A stretch of DNA of 18,308 bases, taken from positions 1 through 18,308 of the forward strand of contig CAZBKO010000036.1 in assembly GCA_964492545.1 (NCBI GenBank). Reading direction: 5' to 3'. The DNA is from RGIG1934 sp964492545 (GTDB taxonomy: Bacteria; Bacillota; Clostridia; Lachnospirales; Lachnospiraceae). The translations under genes and the position numbers were made by a program. Shown piece after piece: positions 1 through 8,267 of this stretch. Position 1 is the first letter of the stretch. Every line of letters starts with the position of its first letter. Below the pieces are notes generated by a model, which saw only the letters and a list, made by a program, of their open reading frames with translations, did not search any database and had not been told where the DNA came from.

Positions 1-2
1 TT

Positions 3-758
3 GAAATGCCGGTATTTCCTAAGGAAAAATTCATAGAAGCTGTTAAGATGGTTGTTAAAGCCAACGAAGCATTTGTTCCACCATATGGTTCAGGAGCAAC
101 ATTATATATCAGACCATATATGTTCGGAAGTTCATCTGTTATTGGTGTTAAGCCAGCTGAAGAATATCAGTTTAGAATGTTTGCAACACCTGTAGGACCA
201 TACTTCAAGGGCGGTGCTAAGCCAATAACTATCAGAGTATGTGATTTCGATAGAGCAGCACCACACGGAACAGGACATATCAAGGCAGGACTTAACTACG
301 CAATGAGCCTTCATGCAATTGTTGATGCACATCAGAATGGATATGATGAGAATATGTATCTTGATGCTGCCACAAGAACTAAGGTTGAAGAAACAGGCGG
401 AGCTAACTTTATATTTGTAACTAAGGATAACAAGGTTGTTACACCTAAGTCAGACAGTATTCTTCCTTCAATAACACGTCGTTCATTGATGTATGTTGCC
501 AAGGAATATCTTGGACTTGAAGTTGAAGAGAGAGAAATTCATATTGAAGAAGTTAAGGATTTTGCAGAATGTGGACTTTGTGGTACAGCAGCTGTTATTT
601 CACCAGTTGGAAAGATTGTTAACCATGGCGAAGAAATCTGTTTCCCAAGTGGAATGGATGAAATGGGACCAATTACCAAGAAACTATATGAGACACTTAC
701 AGGAATTCAGATGGGCAGAATTGAAGCTCCAGAAGGTTGGATTCAGGTAATAGAATAA
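3..758 (+). CDS. ilvE: Branched-chain amino acid aminotransferase (5' partial)
   Basis: PLP-dependent fold-type IV transaminase that interconverts Leu/Ile/Val and their 2-oxo acids with glutamate/2-oxoglutarate, in the cytoplasm. The frame is open through the window start, and about 250 residues are visible of a family usually near 340-360, so the N-terminal ~90-100 residues lie outside. Counting from the first visible Met (base 6), the PLP-binding Lys is K93 in GTGHIKAGLNYA, and the conserved E-x-G-G-x-N follows at E129-N134 (EETGGANFIF). ILPSITRRS is the usual cofactor-phosphate loop. The strong GTGxxKxGxNYA match favours a BCAT over a D-amino acid transaminase or ADC lyase. Glycerol kinase follows after 15 bp with no terminator, so the two may be co-transcribed, although they share no pathway. 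The call is secure; the missing N-terminus is only a window effect. Confidence 0.93.
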   Translation, partial: EMPVFPKEKFIEAVKMVVKANEAFVPPYGSGATLYIRPYMFGSSSVIGVKPAEEYQFRMFATPVGPYFKGGAKPITIRVCDFDRAAPHGTGHIKAGLNYAMSLHAIVDAHQNGYDENMYLDAATRTKVEETGGANFIFVTKDNKVVTPKSDSILPSITRRSLMYVAKEYLGLEVEEREIHIEEVKDFAECGLCGTAAVISPVGKIVNHGEEICFPSGMDEMGPITKKLYETLTGIQMGRIEAPEGWIQVIE

Positions 759-773
759 TATCGGGAAATGTAT

Positions 774-2264
774 ATGGAGAAGTATATTTTATCAATAGAT
801 CAGGGAACAACCAGCAGCAGAGCAATTCTGTTTGACAAGGACACTAATATTGTGGCCAGCGTTAATAAGGAATTTTCGCAGATTTTTCCAAAGCCAGGCT
901 GGGTTGAACATGATGCTAATGAAATATGGCTGAGCGTTATGGCTGTATGCTCGGAGGTTTTAATTAAGTCAAATATTTCACCGAAGCAGATAGCAGGAAT
1001 TGGAATCACGAATCAGAGAGAAACGACAGTTGTATGGGATAAGGAAACAGGAATGCCCATACATAATGCTGTTGTGTGGCAATCAAGACAGACAGCTGAT
1101 ATAAGTGATGATTTGAAGAATCGTGGATTAGATGACATGATTAGAGATAAGACAGGTCTGTTAATTGATCCATATTTTTCAGGAACAAAGGTTAAGTGGA
1201 TTCTTGACAATGTGCCAGGTTCAAGAGATCGAGCCAAGCGTGGAGAACTGTTATTTGGAACAATTGATACATGGATAATTTGGAAGCTGACTGGTGGAAG
1301 AGCTCATGTCACTGACTATTCAAATGCCTCACGAACTCTAATGTACAACATTAATGATTTGTGCTGGGATAATGAGCTTTTGGAGATTCTTGATGTACCA
1401 AAGGAAATGCTTCCCAATGTGTTACCTTCCTCGGGAATTATGGGATATACTGCAGGATACAATTTCTTTAATGAAGAGATTCCTATCTGTGGTGTTGCCG
1501 GGGACCAGCAGGCAGCATTATTTGGTCAGACATGTTTTCAGCCCGGAATGGGCAAGAATACATATGGAACAGGCTGCTTTATGCTGATGAATACAGGTGA
1601 GAAGCTTATAAAGTCAGCAAATAGACTTATTACAACAATTGCCTGGGGACTTGATGGCAAGGTATATTATGCTCTTGAGGGCAGTGTATTTGTAGCCGGA
1701 AGTGCTATACAATGGCTTAGGGACGGCCTGCATATGATAGAAAATGCAGCTCAAAGCGAAGCTATTGCAGAAAGTGTTAGTGATAGTGATGGAGTGTATG
1801 TTGTGCCGGCATTTACAGGACTTGGTGCTCCATACTGGGATGACAGAGCAAAGGGTGCAGTATTCGGACTCACAAGAGGCACGACGAAGGCACATTTTGT
1901 GAGAGCAACACTCGATTCGCTGGCATATCAGTCGAGAGATATCATTGAAGCTATGGCTAAGGACAGCGGCATAGAGCTTAAGAAACTTAAGGTTGATGGT
2001 GGAGCTGTAAGAAATAATCTTCTTATGCAGTTTCAGAGTGATATACTAAATGTTGAGGTGGAAAGACCTGTAGTTAATGAAACAACAGCTCTTGGAGCAG
2101 CATTTCTTGCAGGACTTGCCGTAGGATTTTGGTCGGACAAGGAAGAACTCATAAGAAGTTACAAGGTTGACAATACATTTACTCCAAGAATATCAGAGAG
2201 TGATAGAGAGAAGCTGTATGATGGCTGGAAAACAGCTGTGATGGCGGCAAGAATGTTTAAATAA
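774..2264 (+). CDS. glpK: Glycerol kinase
   Basis: Cytoplasmic FGGY-family kinase that phosphorylates glycerol to sn-glycerol 3-phosphate using ATP. The protein is full length (496 aa) and follows the family closely: DQGTTSSRA phosphate loop at the N-terminus, GITNQRETT, the substrate segment WVEHD, IDPYFSGTKVKWILD, the catalytic Asp in AGDQQAALFGQ, KNTYGTGCFMLMNTGE, VDGGAVRNN and ERP-x-x-NETTALGAA. An ATG at 768 is also possible, but the only Shine-Dalgarno-like sequence (GGGAA, 763-767) touches it, whereas it sits 6 nt from the ATG at 774. No glycerol facilitator or glpD is visible nearby. The position of the His phosphorylated by HPr in many low-GC Gram-positive enzymes (Y-H-F-F/Y) is Asn here (YNFF, codon at 1461), so direct PTS activation at that site is not expected. 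The rest of the FGGY family is excluded by near-continuous similarity to known GlpK sequences recalled from memory. Confidence 0.97.
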   Translation: MEKYILSIDQGTTSSRAILFDKDTNIVASVNKEFSQIFPKPGWVEHDANEIWLSVMAVCSEVLIKSNISPKQIAGIGITNQRETTVVWDKETGMPIHNAVVWQSRQTADISDDLKNRGLDDMIRDKTGLLIDPYFSGTKVKWILDNVPGSRDRAKRGELLFGTIDTWIIWKLTGGRAHVTDYSNASRTLMYNINDLCWDNELLEILDVPKEMLPNVLPSSGIMGYTAGYNFFNEEIPICGVAGDQQAALFGQTCFQPGMGKNTYGTGCFMLMNTGEKLIKSANRLITTIAWGLDGKVYYALEGSVFVAGSAIQWLRDGLHMIENAAQSEAIAESVSDSDGVYVVPAFTGLGAPYWDDRAKGAVFGLTRGTTKAHFVRATLDSLAYQSRDIIEAMAKDSGIELKKLKVDGGAVRNNLLMQFQSDILNVEVERPVVNETTALGAAFLAGLAVGFWSDKEELIRSYKVDNTFTPRISESDREKLYDGWKTAVMAARMFK

Positions 2265-2269
2265 ATACT

Positions 2270-2303
2270 ATTGTCAACTTTATAATAATAAATGGTTGAC
2301 AAT
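2270..2303. promoter_or_regulatory. BirA-type biotin operator
   Basis: A perfect 9-bp inverted repeat, ATTGTCAAC (2270-2278) and GTTGACAAT (2295-2303), is separated by 16 bp. It matches the known bipartite firmicute BirA signal, TTGTNAAC - 14 to 16 bp - GTTNACAA. It sits directly upstream of bioY, the expected target, and its right arm contains the -35 hexamer of the bioY promoter. Biotinyl-AMP-loaded BirA bound here would block RNA polymerase. The repeat is seen directly; identification as a BirA site is inference from form and target. Confidence 0.85.
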
Positions 2304-2324
2304 CAACAGAATAAAATATATAAT
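2296..2324 (+). promoter_or_regulatory. bioY promoter (sigma-A type)
   Basis: TTGACA at 2296-2301 and TATAAT at 2319-2324 are separated by exactly 17 bp, a full match to the sigma-A consensus. Transcription would begin near 2331, leaving a ~30-nt leader before the bioY ATG at 2361. An in-frame ATG at 2292 precedes the -35 box and so cannot be in the transcript, which settles the start choice. The -35 box lies inside the right half of the BirA-type operator. Confidence 0.9.
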
Positions 2325-2360
2325 CCTTTTTGTAGAAATTACAGAGAGGATTATTTTATT

Positions 2361-2894
2361 ATGAAAACAAAAAATATGGTTTTGTGTGGCCTTATGGCTG
2401 CAATATTATGTATATTGGCACCGATTGTTGTACCGCTTCCAGGCAATCTGGTACCATTATCACTTACGAATTTTGTACTGTACATAACAGCGTTTGTATT
2501 GGATTGGAAATATGGAACTATTAGCTACCTTGTATATTTACTTCTTGGAATCGTAGGACTTCCGGTATTTTCAGGATATGGCTCAGGACCTGCAAAGGTA
2601 GCTGGACCTACAGGTGGATATCTTGTGGGATTCATATTTATAACCCTAATATGTGGATATGTTAATAAAAAATTCAATGGAAAAATACATATGTATATAG
2701 TCGGTATGATTATTGGACTTGCAATGAATTATCTTTTTGGAACAGTATGGTTCTCATATCAGCAGAATATGAGCATCAAGGCTTCGCTTGTACTGTGTGT
2801 TGTACCATTTCTAATTGGCGATGCCATCAAGATTATCGCTGCAGCAATTATTGGCCCTGTTATTAAGAAAGCTGTAGGACATATAAATAATTAG
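2361..2894 (+). CDS. bioY: BioY family biotin transporter (ECF S-component)
   Basis: Integral membrane substrate-binding subunit for biotin uptake, working with a shared ECF energy-coupling module (EcfT and two ATPases) encoded elsewhere. The 177-residue protein has about six hydrophobic segments; the conserved GPTGGYLVGF motif of BioY stands near residue 80, preceded by a short hydrophilic glycine-rich stretch. A 200-residue reading from 2292 is rejected because that ATG lies upstream of the promoter core; the ATG at 2361 has a good RBS (AGAGAGGA, 2343-2350) 10 nt upstream. Length agrees with BioY (about 180-190 aa). The BirA-type operator at its promoter supports biotin as substrate. No ecfA/ecfT lies next to it, as is usual for group II ECF systems. 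Confidence 0.93.
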   Translation: MKTKNMVLCGLMAAILCILAPIVVPLPGNLVPLSLTNFVLYITAFVLDWKYGTISYLVYLLLGIVGLPVFSGYGSGPAKVAGPTGGYLVGFIFITLICGYVNKKFNGKIHMYIVGMIIGLAMNYLFGTVWFSYQQNMSIKASLVLCVVPFLIGDAIKIIAAAIIGPVIKKAVGHINN

Positions 2895-2957
2895 ATTAGT
2901 AATCATTTGAAGAATCATGTCATATATTAATAGTGAGAATAGAGATTGGAGCAGCTT

Positions 2958-4619
2958 ATGAAAAAGATATTTTTAAGCGCAATCACCAGTACTATTTGTA
3001 TTATATGCATACTTTCTTTTAATATTACTAAAAATGAAAAATATACCAGCAATGCTTTTTTACAGGACGGTGTTATTAACACAGATGCACAGTACTATGA
3101 TTACTGGAAGGATATAGGCTATTATGAGGCAAAGGAAATGCTTGGAAACAGCTTCAAGAATAACTGTGTCGTGGCAGTCATTGATACAGGCGCAGACCTT
3201 GACCATCCGGCACTTGCCGGCAATCTGTGGAATAATGACGGTGAGATAAATGGTAAAGCTGGTGTTGATGATGATGGAAATGGGTACGTTGATGATTTTC
3301 ATGGAATTAATACCATATCGCCGGGAAAACAGCCGGAGGATGATACCGGGAACAGTCATGGAACACATGTCGCAGGAATTATTGCAATGAATAATTCCAG
3401 TGTATCAGGAGTTGGAATGAACTGTAAGCTTATGATACTCAAGGCAGGAACTGAAAACAATACCCTTTCCGAGGAAAATGTAATTAAGGCAGTTAATTAT
3501 GCAGTGGATAATGGTGCTGATATTATAAATATGTCATTTGGCGGGGTCAGTTCATTTTCGAAGCTGGAGCCTGTATTAGCAAATGCATCAAAAAAATGTA
3601 TTCTTGTTGCGGCAGCAGGAAACAAAGCCATGCCGACCTCTGAGGGTGCTGTTCTTGGTATAAATGCAATGGATTACTATCCGGCAGCACTTCCGTGCGT
3701 AGTTGGCGTTATGGCCTGTGACGAAAATAGACAAATAACAAACAGTTCCAACTGGTGCTATATAAATGGAACTTCAAATGATAAATACAGTATTATGGCA
3801 CCTGGTCAGTACATTTACTCCACAATAAGAGGCGGGAAATATGGTCTGGTCAGTGGAACAAGTATGGCTGCACCTATGGTATCAGGAGCTTATGCGGTGG
3901 TAATTAATTTTCTGAAGACAAATTATACATTTGAATCAAGGGAAAAGCTTCTTGCAGAAGCCACTAAAGCCATACATGCTACGACGAAAACCATAACATA
4001 TGTGGATTTAGATGACAAGGCACATACATTTAAGGCATTGAATATATATGACTCTTTAAAATATATACAGGATTCACATGTGGTCAAAACAAAGCTTAAA
4101 ACACCAGTGATTACGTCCATAAAGATAAATGTTAGAAGCAACACTTTTAAGATAAAATGGAAAAGCATAAAGAATAGAGCGTACTACGACATTTACAGGG
4201 CAGATGGTATAAATGGCATCTACAGAAAGCTTGCCGGCACGAAAAATAATTACTATGTAGATAAATCTGTGAAAACAGGGGTTAGATATTTCTATAAGGT
4301 GAAAGCCAGGGGAACAGGGAAATACAAAGACAGCGCCTACTCAGCAAGAGTAAGTGCTATGATGCTTGGAAGACCGGGCAATGTAAAGTATACAATTTCC
4401 AAAAAGAATATTCGCATATCCTGGTCAAACGTAAAACAAAAAAGCGGCTACAGAATATGGGCAGGAAAAGAACCAAATTCCTGCCGGCTCATGAAAATAA
4501 CAGGCAGAAACAATATAGTAATAAAGAATAATCGTAACTACAGGTACATTCGTATTGTGCCCTATAAAAAAATCGATGGTAAAATATATACCGGAAAATA
4601 TGTTACAATTCGGATTTGA
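2958..4619 (+). CDS. Secreted subtilisin-like serine protease (S8) with Fn3-like C-terminal domains
   Basis: Predicted extracellular endopeptidase of 553 aa. The start is the ATG at 2958, with GGAG (2948-2951) 6 nt upstream; an in-frame TTG at 2946 overlaps that RBS and is unlikely. MKK plus a hydrophobic run (residues ~5-22) forms a signal peptide; no lipobox cysteine. The catalytic triad is Asp76 (AVIDTGADLDHP), His134 (NSHGTHVAG) and Ser302 (SGTSMAAP), with oxyanion Asn222 (AAAGN). The Asp-rich DDDGNGYVDD segment is the calcium-binding-like insert common in such subtilases. Residues ~375-465 and ~467-553 resemble fibronectin III modules (YYDIYRA, YFYKVKA), strongly Lys/Arg-rich, so binding to anionic wall polymers is possible. 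There is no LPXTG or transmembrane anchor, and no clear I9 prodomain: only ~45 residues separate the signal from the catalytic domain. Substrate unknown. Confidence 0.92.
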   Translation: MKKIFLSAITSTICIICILSFNITKNEKYTSNAFLQDGVINTDAQYYDYWKDIGYYEAKEMLGNSFKNNCVVAVIDTGADLDHPALAGNLWNNDGEINGKAGVDDDGNGYVDDFHGINTISPGKQPEDDTGNSHGTHVAGIIAMNNSSVSGVGMNCKLMILKAGTENNTLSEENVIKAVNYAVDNGADIINMSFGGVSSFSKLEPVLANASKKCILVAAAGNKAMPTSEGAVLGINAMDYYPAALPCVVGVMACDENRQITNSSNWCYINGTSNDKYSIMAPGQYIYSTIRGGKYGLVSGTSMAAPMVSGAYAVVINFLKTNYTFESREKLLAEATKAIHATTKTITYVDLDDKAHTFKALNIYDSLKYIQDSHVVKTKLKTPVITSIKINVRSNTFKIKWKSIKNRAYYDIYRADGINGIYRKLAGTKNNYYVDKSVKTGVRYFYKVKARGTGKYKDSAYSARVSAMMLGRPGNVKYTISKKNIRISWSNVKQKSGYRIWAGKEPNSCRLMKITGRNNIVIKNNRNYRYIRIVPYKKIDGKIYTGKYVTIRI

Positions 4620-4638
4620 CAGCTTTATTAAGCAAATA

Positions 4639-4679
4639 AAAAAGCTTTTGCGCAAATGTAATCGGCGCAAAAGCTTTTT
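4639..4679. terminator. Bidirectional intrinsic terminator
   Basis: A perfect 15-bp stem (4639-4653 with 4665-4679; core GCTTTTGCGC/GCGCAAAAGC) closes an 11-nt loop. The ends form an A tract on the left and a T tract on the right, so U-rich tails arise on either strand. It lies 20 bp after the protease stop and 11 bp beyond the stop of the convergent ABC gene, and fits termination of both. Confidence 0.93.
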
Positions 4680-4689
4680 GTGGTATAAA

Positions 4690-7392
4690 TTATTCAGTTC
4701 TAAGTGCAGTAACAGGATCCTTTTTAGATGCTTTTTTAGCTGGGATAAGTCCACCAATAAGTGTGAGAATTGTGCTTAATATTATAAGAACAACTGCACT
4801 TGAAACTGGCAGGATAGCATTTACATCTGTTGAACCGGCAACTGAATGGATAACTGCATTAATAGGTATTGTCAGAAGAAGTGTAATACCAATTCCGATT
4901 AATCCTGAAAGGAAACCAATGATAAGCGTCTCTGAATTAAATACCTGTGAAATGTTTCTCTTTGAAGCACCAATTGCACGAAGAATACCGATTTCCTTAG
5001 TTCTTTCAAGTACTGAAATGTAAGTAATGATACCAATCATAATTGATGAAACTATAAGTGAAACAGCTACAAATGCAATTAATACGTATGATATAACATT
5101 TATTATTGTTGTAACAGAAGACATTAAGAGCGCAACGTAATCTGTGTAGGTTATCTGATCTTCTTCTGCAACATCTTTATTATAATCATCGATGCAGTCT
5201 GAGATAGAATCCTTATCCTCAAAAGTATCAGCGTAAATATTAATTGAAGAAGGGGCATCAAGGCTTACAACACCAAAATTTGTCATATTTTCATCGTATG
5301 TTCCGGTTGAAATATATGTGTTGTATATTGTAAGTAATGAACTGTTGTCCGGATTTACCAAATACTCATCAAGCATTGCTGCCCATTGAGCTTCTGACAT
5401 ATTTGACGTCTGCTGCATCTGTTCTTCTGTGTATGCTGACTGCATCATCTGCTTGCAGAACTGAGCCTTATCAGATACACCAAGATTAGTTAAGTAAGTC
5501 TTGGCATCGGCAATCTTAGCAGCATCATCTGCAGGTGCAAATTGCAAACCGTTTGTTACATTGATGTCAGGGCTTGCAATCTGAGCCTTAACAACTTCAC
5601 TTTTGTTTGTGTAATCAATTAAATAATTTGTAAGTGCCTGTGTATATGCAAATGGCTTTGAAATTGTAAGACTATCTGACTCACCGTTTGGTTTGATAAC
5701 AGCTGTTATTTTCAAAGGAATGGCATTTTTTAAAGCTTGTTCAACAGCTGCTGTATCATCTGCAATTGAAGCAAATGTTCCATTGGAAGATTTGACATAC
5801 ATATCGCACTGTGGAATAAGGTAAAATGACTGCTTGCAAATATCTTCGTAAGACCACTTCTGAGCATCGAGAGTTATCTCTTCACCAGCAGCTACCTTAG
5901 TGGCGAGCTCTTTGTACTGAGCTGATGGGAGAATACCAATTTCATATAATGTCTGTGCATCTATTTCGTTATTTGCATCGAGAACAAGTGTTACCTCGTC
6001 ATATGCTGCAGGCCATTGACCATAGACAACATCATAGCTTTCTTTGATGGCATTGCTTATAAGGTTATCACCGGAACCGGGAATTAATTCTTCCATGTTA
6101 GTAGATGAACCACTCATCATACTGTTCATTCCAGCCATTGGATTTACAGCGGAGGTCATATCGGTAATGGTGCTTCCGTCTGTGTTAATAAGGACGCCGT
6201 CGCTATCGTGAGTAAATAAGCTGTATTTTGTGTTGTATGAATATACAATTCCATTTTCACCGATGTATTTGTTGATTTCACTGTCAGGATCATCAAGATA
6301 TTTCTTGAATGCTGTCAGGTTATTTTCGGTAATGCTTGATGTTACAGAGGACATGGTTTCCAATGTAGTGTTGTTAGCGTAGACACCATCTAAATCATGT
6401 GTAATCTCCTTATCATCATTTGGACCGATAATTTCCATAAGAGCAGATATGTCCATTGTCTGAGCGTCTATTGTAATAGGATATGAACTCATGGTATCAC
6501 GCTGTATGTTATCAATATAAGTGTTAACACCCGTTGATAACGCAAGTATAAGAGCGATACCGATTATTCCAATGGAGCCGGCAAATGAAGTTAAAATAGT
6601 ACGTCCCTTCTTAGTACGAAGGTTGTTAAATGACAATGAAAGGGAAGTAAGTCTTGACATTGACGACTTTCCCAGATTCTTGTGCTTAGGCTCTGATATT
6701 TTAGTTGTATCTACCTCATAAGGGTCGGAATCATTTATAATGGCACCATCCTTAAGTCTTACAATACGTGTTGCGTATTCCTCGGCAAGCTCAGGATTAT
6801 GTGTAACCATAACAACAAGTCTATCCTTGGCAACCTCTTTAAGAAGCTCCATTACCTGAATGCTTGTATCTGAGTCAAGAGCACCGGTAGGCTCATCTGC
6901 CAACAGGATGTCAGGGTTGTTAACAAGAGCTCTTGCAATTGCGACTCTCTGCATCTGACCGCCGGATAACTGGTTAGGTCTCTTGTGGTACTGTCCCTCA
7001 AGACCTACCTCATCAAGAGCCTTTCTTGCACGGTTTCGTCTCTCACCTCTGCTGATGCCGGAAATTGTAAGGGCCAGCTCAACATTAGATAATATTGACT
7101 GGTGAGGTATAAGGTTATAGCTCTGGAATACAAAGCCTATTGTATGGTTTCTGTAGGAATCCCAGTCTCTGTCCTTATATTTCTTAGTTGATACACCATT
7201 GATAATCAAATCACCACTGTCATATCTGTCAAGTCCGCCTATGATATTTAGAAGCGTTGTCTTTCCTGAGCCACTAGGACCAAGAATTGCAACAAATTCG
7301 TTATCTCTAAGATTAAGGCTCACACCATCAAGGGCAGTCTGAACTAGATCGCCGGTAGTATATTTCTTACTTACTTTCTGAATTTGTAACAT
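4690..7392 (-). CDS. MacB-like ABC exporter, ATPase and FtsX permease in one chain
   Basis: A 900-aa fused ABC protein expected to work as a dimer in the membrane, in the MacB/FtsX (mechanotransmission) class rather than as a classic transporter. The ATPase domain (about 1-230) has Walker A GPSGSGKTT (38-46), Q-loop FVFQSYN, signature LSGGQ (141-145), Walker B ILLADE ending at E166, and switch His197. A first transmembrane helix (~266-288) is followed by about 470 extracytoplasmic residues, then three C-terminal helices and the FtsX-like ERTKEIGILRAIGASK segment. The ATG at 7392 is chosen: TTGGAG lies 7 nt upstream and overlaps the alternative TTG at 7404. The extracytoplasmic part has a Met-rich patch (NPMAGMNSMMSG). 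It is divergent from an OmpR regulator and a short-loop kinase, suggesting regulation by, or signalling to, that pair. Substrate unknown; antimicrobial peptides or lipid-linked substrates are typical guesses. Confidence 0.92.
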   Translation of the reverse strand: MLQIQKVSKKYTTGDLVQTALDGVSLNLRDNEFVAILGPSGSGKTTLLNIIGGLDRYDSGDLIINGVSTKKYKDRDWDSYRNHTIGFVFQSYNLIPHQSILSNVELALTISGISRGERRNRARKALDEVGLEGQYHKRPNQLSGGQMQRVAIARALVNNPDILLADEPTGALDSDTSIQVMELLKEVAKDRLVVMVTHNPELAEEYATRIVRLKDGAIINDSDPYEVDTTKISEPKHKNLGKSSMSRLTSLSLSFNNLRTKKGRTILTSFAGSIGIIGIALILALSTGVNTYIDNIQRDTMSSYPITIDAQTMDISALMEIIGPNDDKEITHDLDGVYANNTTLETMSSVTSSITENNLTAFKKYLDDPDSEINKYIGENGIVYSYNTKYSLFTHDSDGVLINTDGSTITDMTSAVNPMAGMNSMMSGSSTNMEELIPGSGDNLISNAIKESYDVVYGQWPAAYDEVTLVLDANNEIDAQTLYEIGILPSAQYKELATKVAAGEEITLDAQKWSYEDICKQSFYLIPQCDMYVKSSNGTFASIADDTAAVEQALKNAIPLKITAVIKPNGESDSLTISKPFAYTQALTNYLIDYTNKSEVVKAQIASPDINVTNGLQFAPADDAAKIADAKTYLTNLGVSDKAQFCKQMMQSAYTEEQMQQTSNMSEAQWAAMLDEYLVNPDNSSLLTIYNTYISTGTYDENMTNFGVVSLDAPSSINIYADTFEDKDSISDCIDDYNKDVAEEDQITYTDYVALLMSSVTTIINVISYVLIAFVAVSLIVSSIMIGIITYISVLERTKEIGILRAIGASKRNISQVFNSETLIIGFLSGLIGIGITLLLTIPINAVIHSVAGSTDVNAILPVSSAVVLIILSTILTLIGGLIPAKKASKKDPVTALRTE

Positions 7393-7407
7393 AATAATCT
7401 CCAATCT

Positions 7408-7443
7408 GAAGCATAAATTCTGACATAGAAGCTGTGATGCTTC
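7408..7443 (-). promoter_or_regulatory. Competing inverted repeats in leader of the ABC exporter gene
   Basis: GAAGCAT (7408-7414) and ATGCTTC (7437-7443) form a perfect 7-bp inverted repeat. GAAGC at 7428-7432 can instead pair with GCTTC at 7439-7443 around a 6-nt loop. In the minus-strand mRNA both lie just upstream of the RBS, so they are mutually exclusive hairpins; the site could equally be a protein-binding palindrome. Role unproven. Confidence 0.4.
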
Positions 7444-7453
7444 GACACTAACA

Positions 7454-7459
7454 ATTATA
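7454..7459 (-). promoter_or_regulatory. Candidate -10 box for the ABC exporter gene
   Basis: The minus strand reads TATAAT here, 61 bp upstream of the start codon. No convincing -35 hexamer sits 16-18 bp further upstream, which would suit an activator-dependent promoter. Evidence is a single hexamer in AT-rich DNA. Confidence 0.4.
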
Positions 7460-7546
7460 CTATGTCCGTATGACTCAATAATTTACATTAAAAAGAAAAA
7501 CTGAAAATTAACTTTTGGGTGATTTTATATATTTTTAATAATTACG

Positions 7547-7555
7547 TGGTATAAT
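7547..7555 (+). promoter_or_regulatory. Extended -10 promoter of the first two-component operon
   Basis: TGG-TATAAT is an extended -10 element (TGN plus a consensus hexamer) 31 bp upstream of the regulator start. There is no good -35 hexamer at 17 bp, which extended -10 promoters can tolerate. Confidence 0.6.
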
Positions 7556-7586
7556 GATTTAAAAATAAAGAAATGGAGTAGTGTAA

Positions 7587-8267
7587 ATGTTTCAAATTTT
7601 AGTTGCAGAGGATCAGGTTAATACAGCTAAGCTTATGAAGGCAGTTCTTACACATGCAGGATACGAGGTGTACACAGTATCAAATGGTCAGGAAGCCTTG
7701 GAACTTATGGACAGACAGCACATTGATTTGGTCGTTCTTGATGTGATGATGCCTGTGATGGATGGCTATGAATTTACAGAGAGATTAAGAAGCTGCGGTG
7801 ATAATACACCGATATTGATGGTCACAGCCAAGCAGCTTGCAGAAGATAAATGCAAAGGTTTTATTGTGGGAACTGATGATTATATGGTAAAGCCTGTCAA
7901 TGAAGATGAAATGCTCCTTAGAATAAAGGCGCTTCTTCGAAGGTCGAATATTGCACATGAAAGAATGCTTACCATCGGCAAGGTCACATTGAATTACGAT
8001 TCTTTGGTAGTTACAAGAGATGGTGTGAGTCAGACAATTCCACAAAAGGAATTTTATCTTCTATATAAGTTATTGTCATATCCGGACAGAATATTCACAA
8101 GATTACAGCTTATGGATGAGATATGGGGCATGGAATCGGAGACGGTTGACACAACTGTCAATGTACATATTACAAGACTTCGCAAGAAGTTTGACGAGTG
8201 GCCGGAATTTGAGATAGTGGCCATAAGAGGTGTTGGATATAAGGCGGTGATAACAGGTGAAAAATGA
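7587..8267 (+). CDS. OmpR/PhoB-family response regulator
   Basis: Cytoplasmic DNA-binding regulator (226 aa), full length for the family. The receiver domain (about 1-118) has the acidic pair E8/D9, phospho-acceptor Asp52 (VVLDVMMPVMDG), Thr80 and Lys102 (MVKPV). The C-terminal winged helix (about 130-224) has the usual EFYLLYKLLSYPDRIFTRLQLMDEIWG pattern in shortened form (EFYLLYKLL, FTRLQLMDEIWG), then TVNVHITRLRKKF and AIRGVGYKA. RBS GGAG (7575-7578) is 8 nt from the ATG. Its kinase gene starts inside its last codons, so they are translationally coupled. The divergent ABC exporter is the likeliest target, though no clear operator repeat was found between them. Confidence 0.94.
   Translation: MFQILVAEDQVNTAKLMKAVLTHAGYEVYTVSNGQEALELMDRQHIDLVVLDVMMPVMDGYEFTERLRSCGDNTPILMVTAKQLAEDKCKGFIVGTDDYMVKPVNEDEMLLRIKALLRRSNIAHERMLTIGKVTLNYDSLVVTRDGVSQTIPQKEFYLLYKLLSYPDRIFTRLQLMDEIWGMESETVDTTVNVHITRLRKKFDEWPEFEIVAIRGVGYKAVITGEK

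Noticed and set aside
2292..2360. N-terminal extension of BioY from the ATG at 2292
   Set aside because: That ATG lies upstream of the consensus promoter core and inside the operator, so it would not be transcribed from this promoter; a good RBS serves 2361.
4425..4757. Minus-strand open frame spanning the protease end and the terminator
   Set aside because: It crosses the bidirectional terminator and is antisense to a well supported protease; no RBS or family resemblance.
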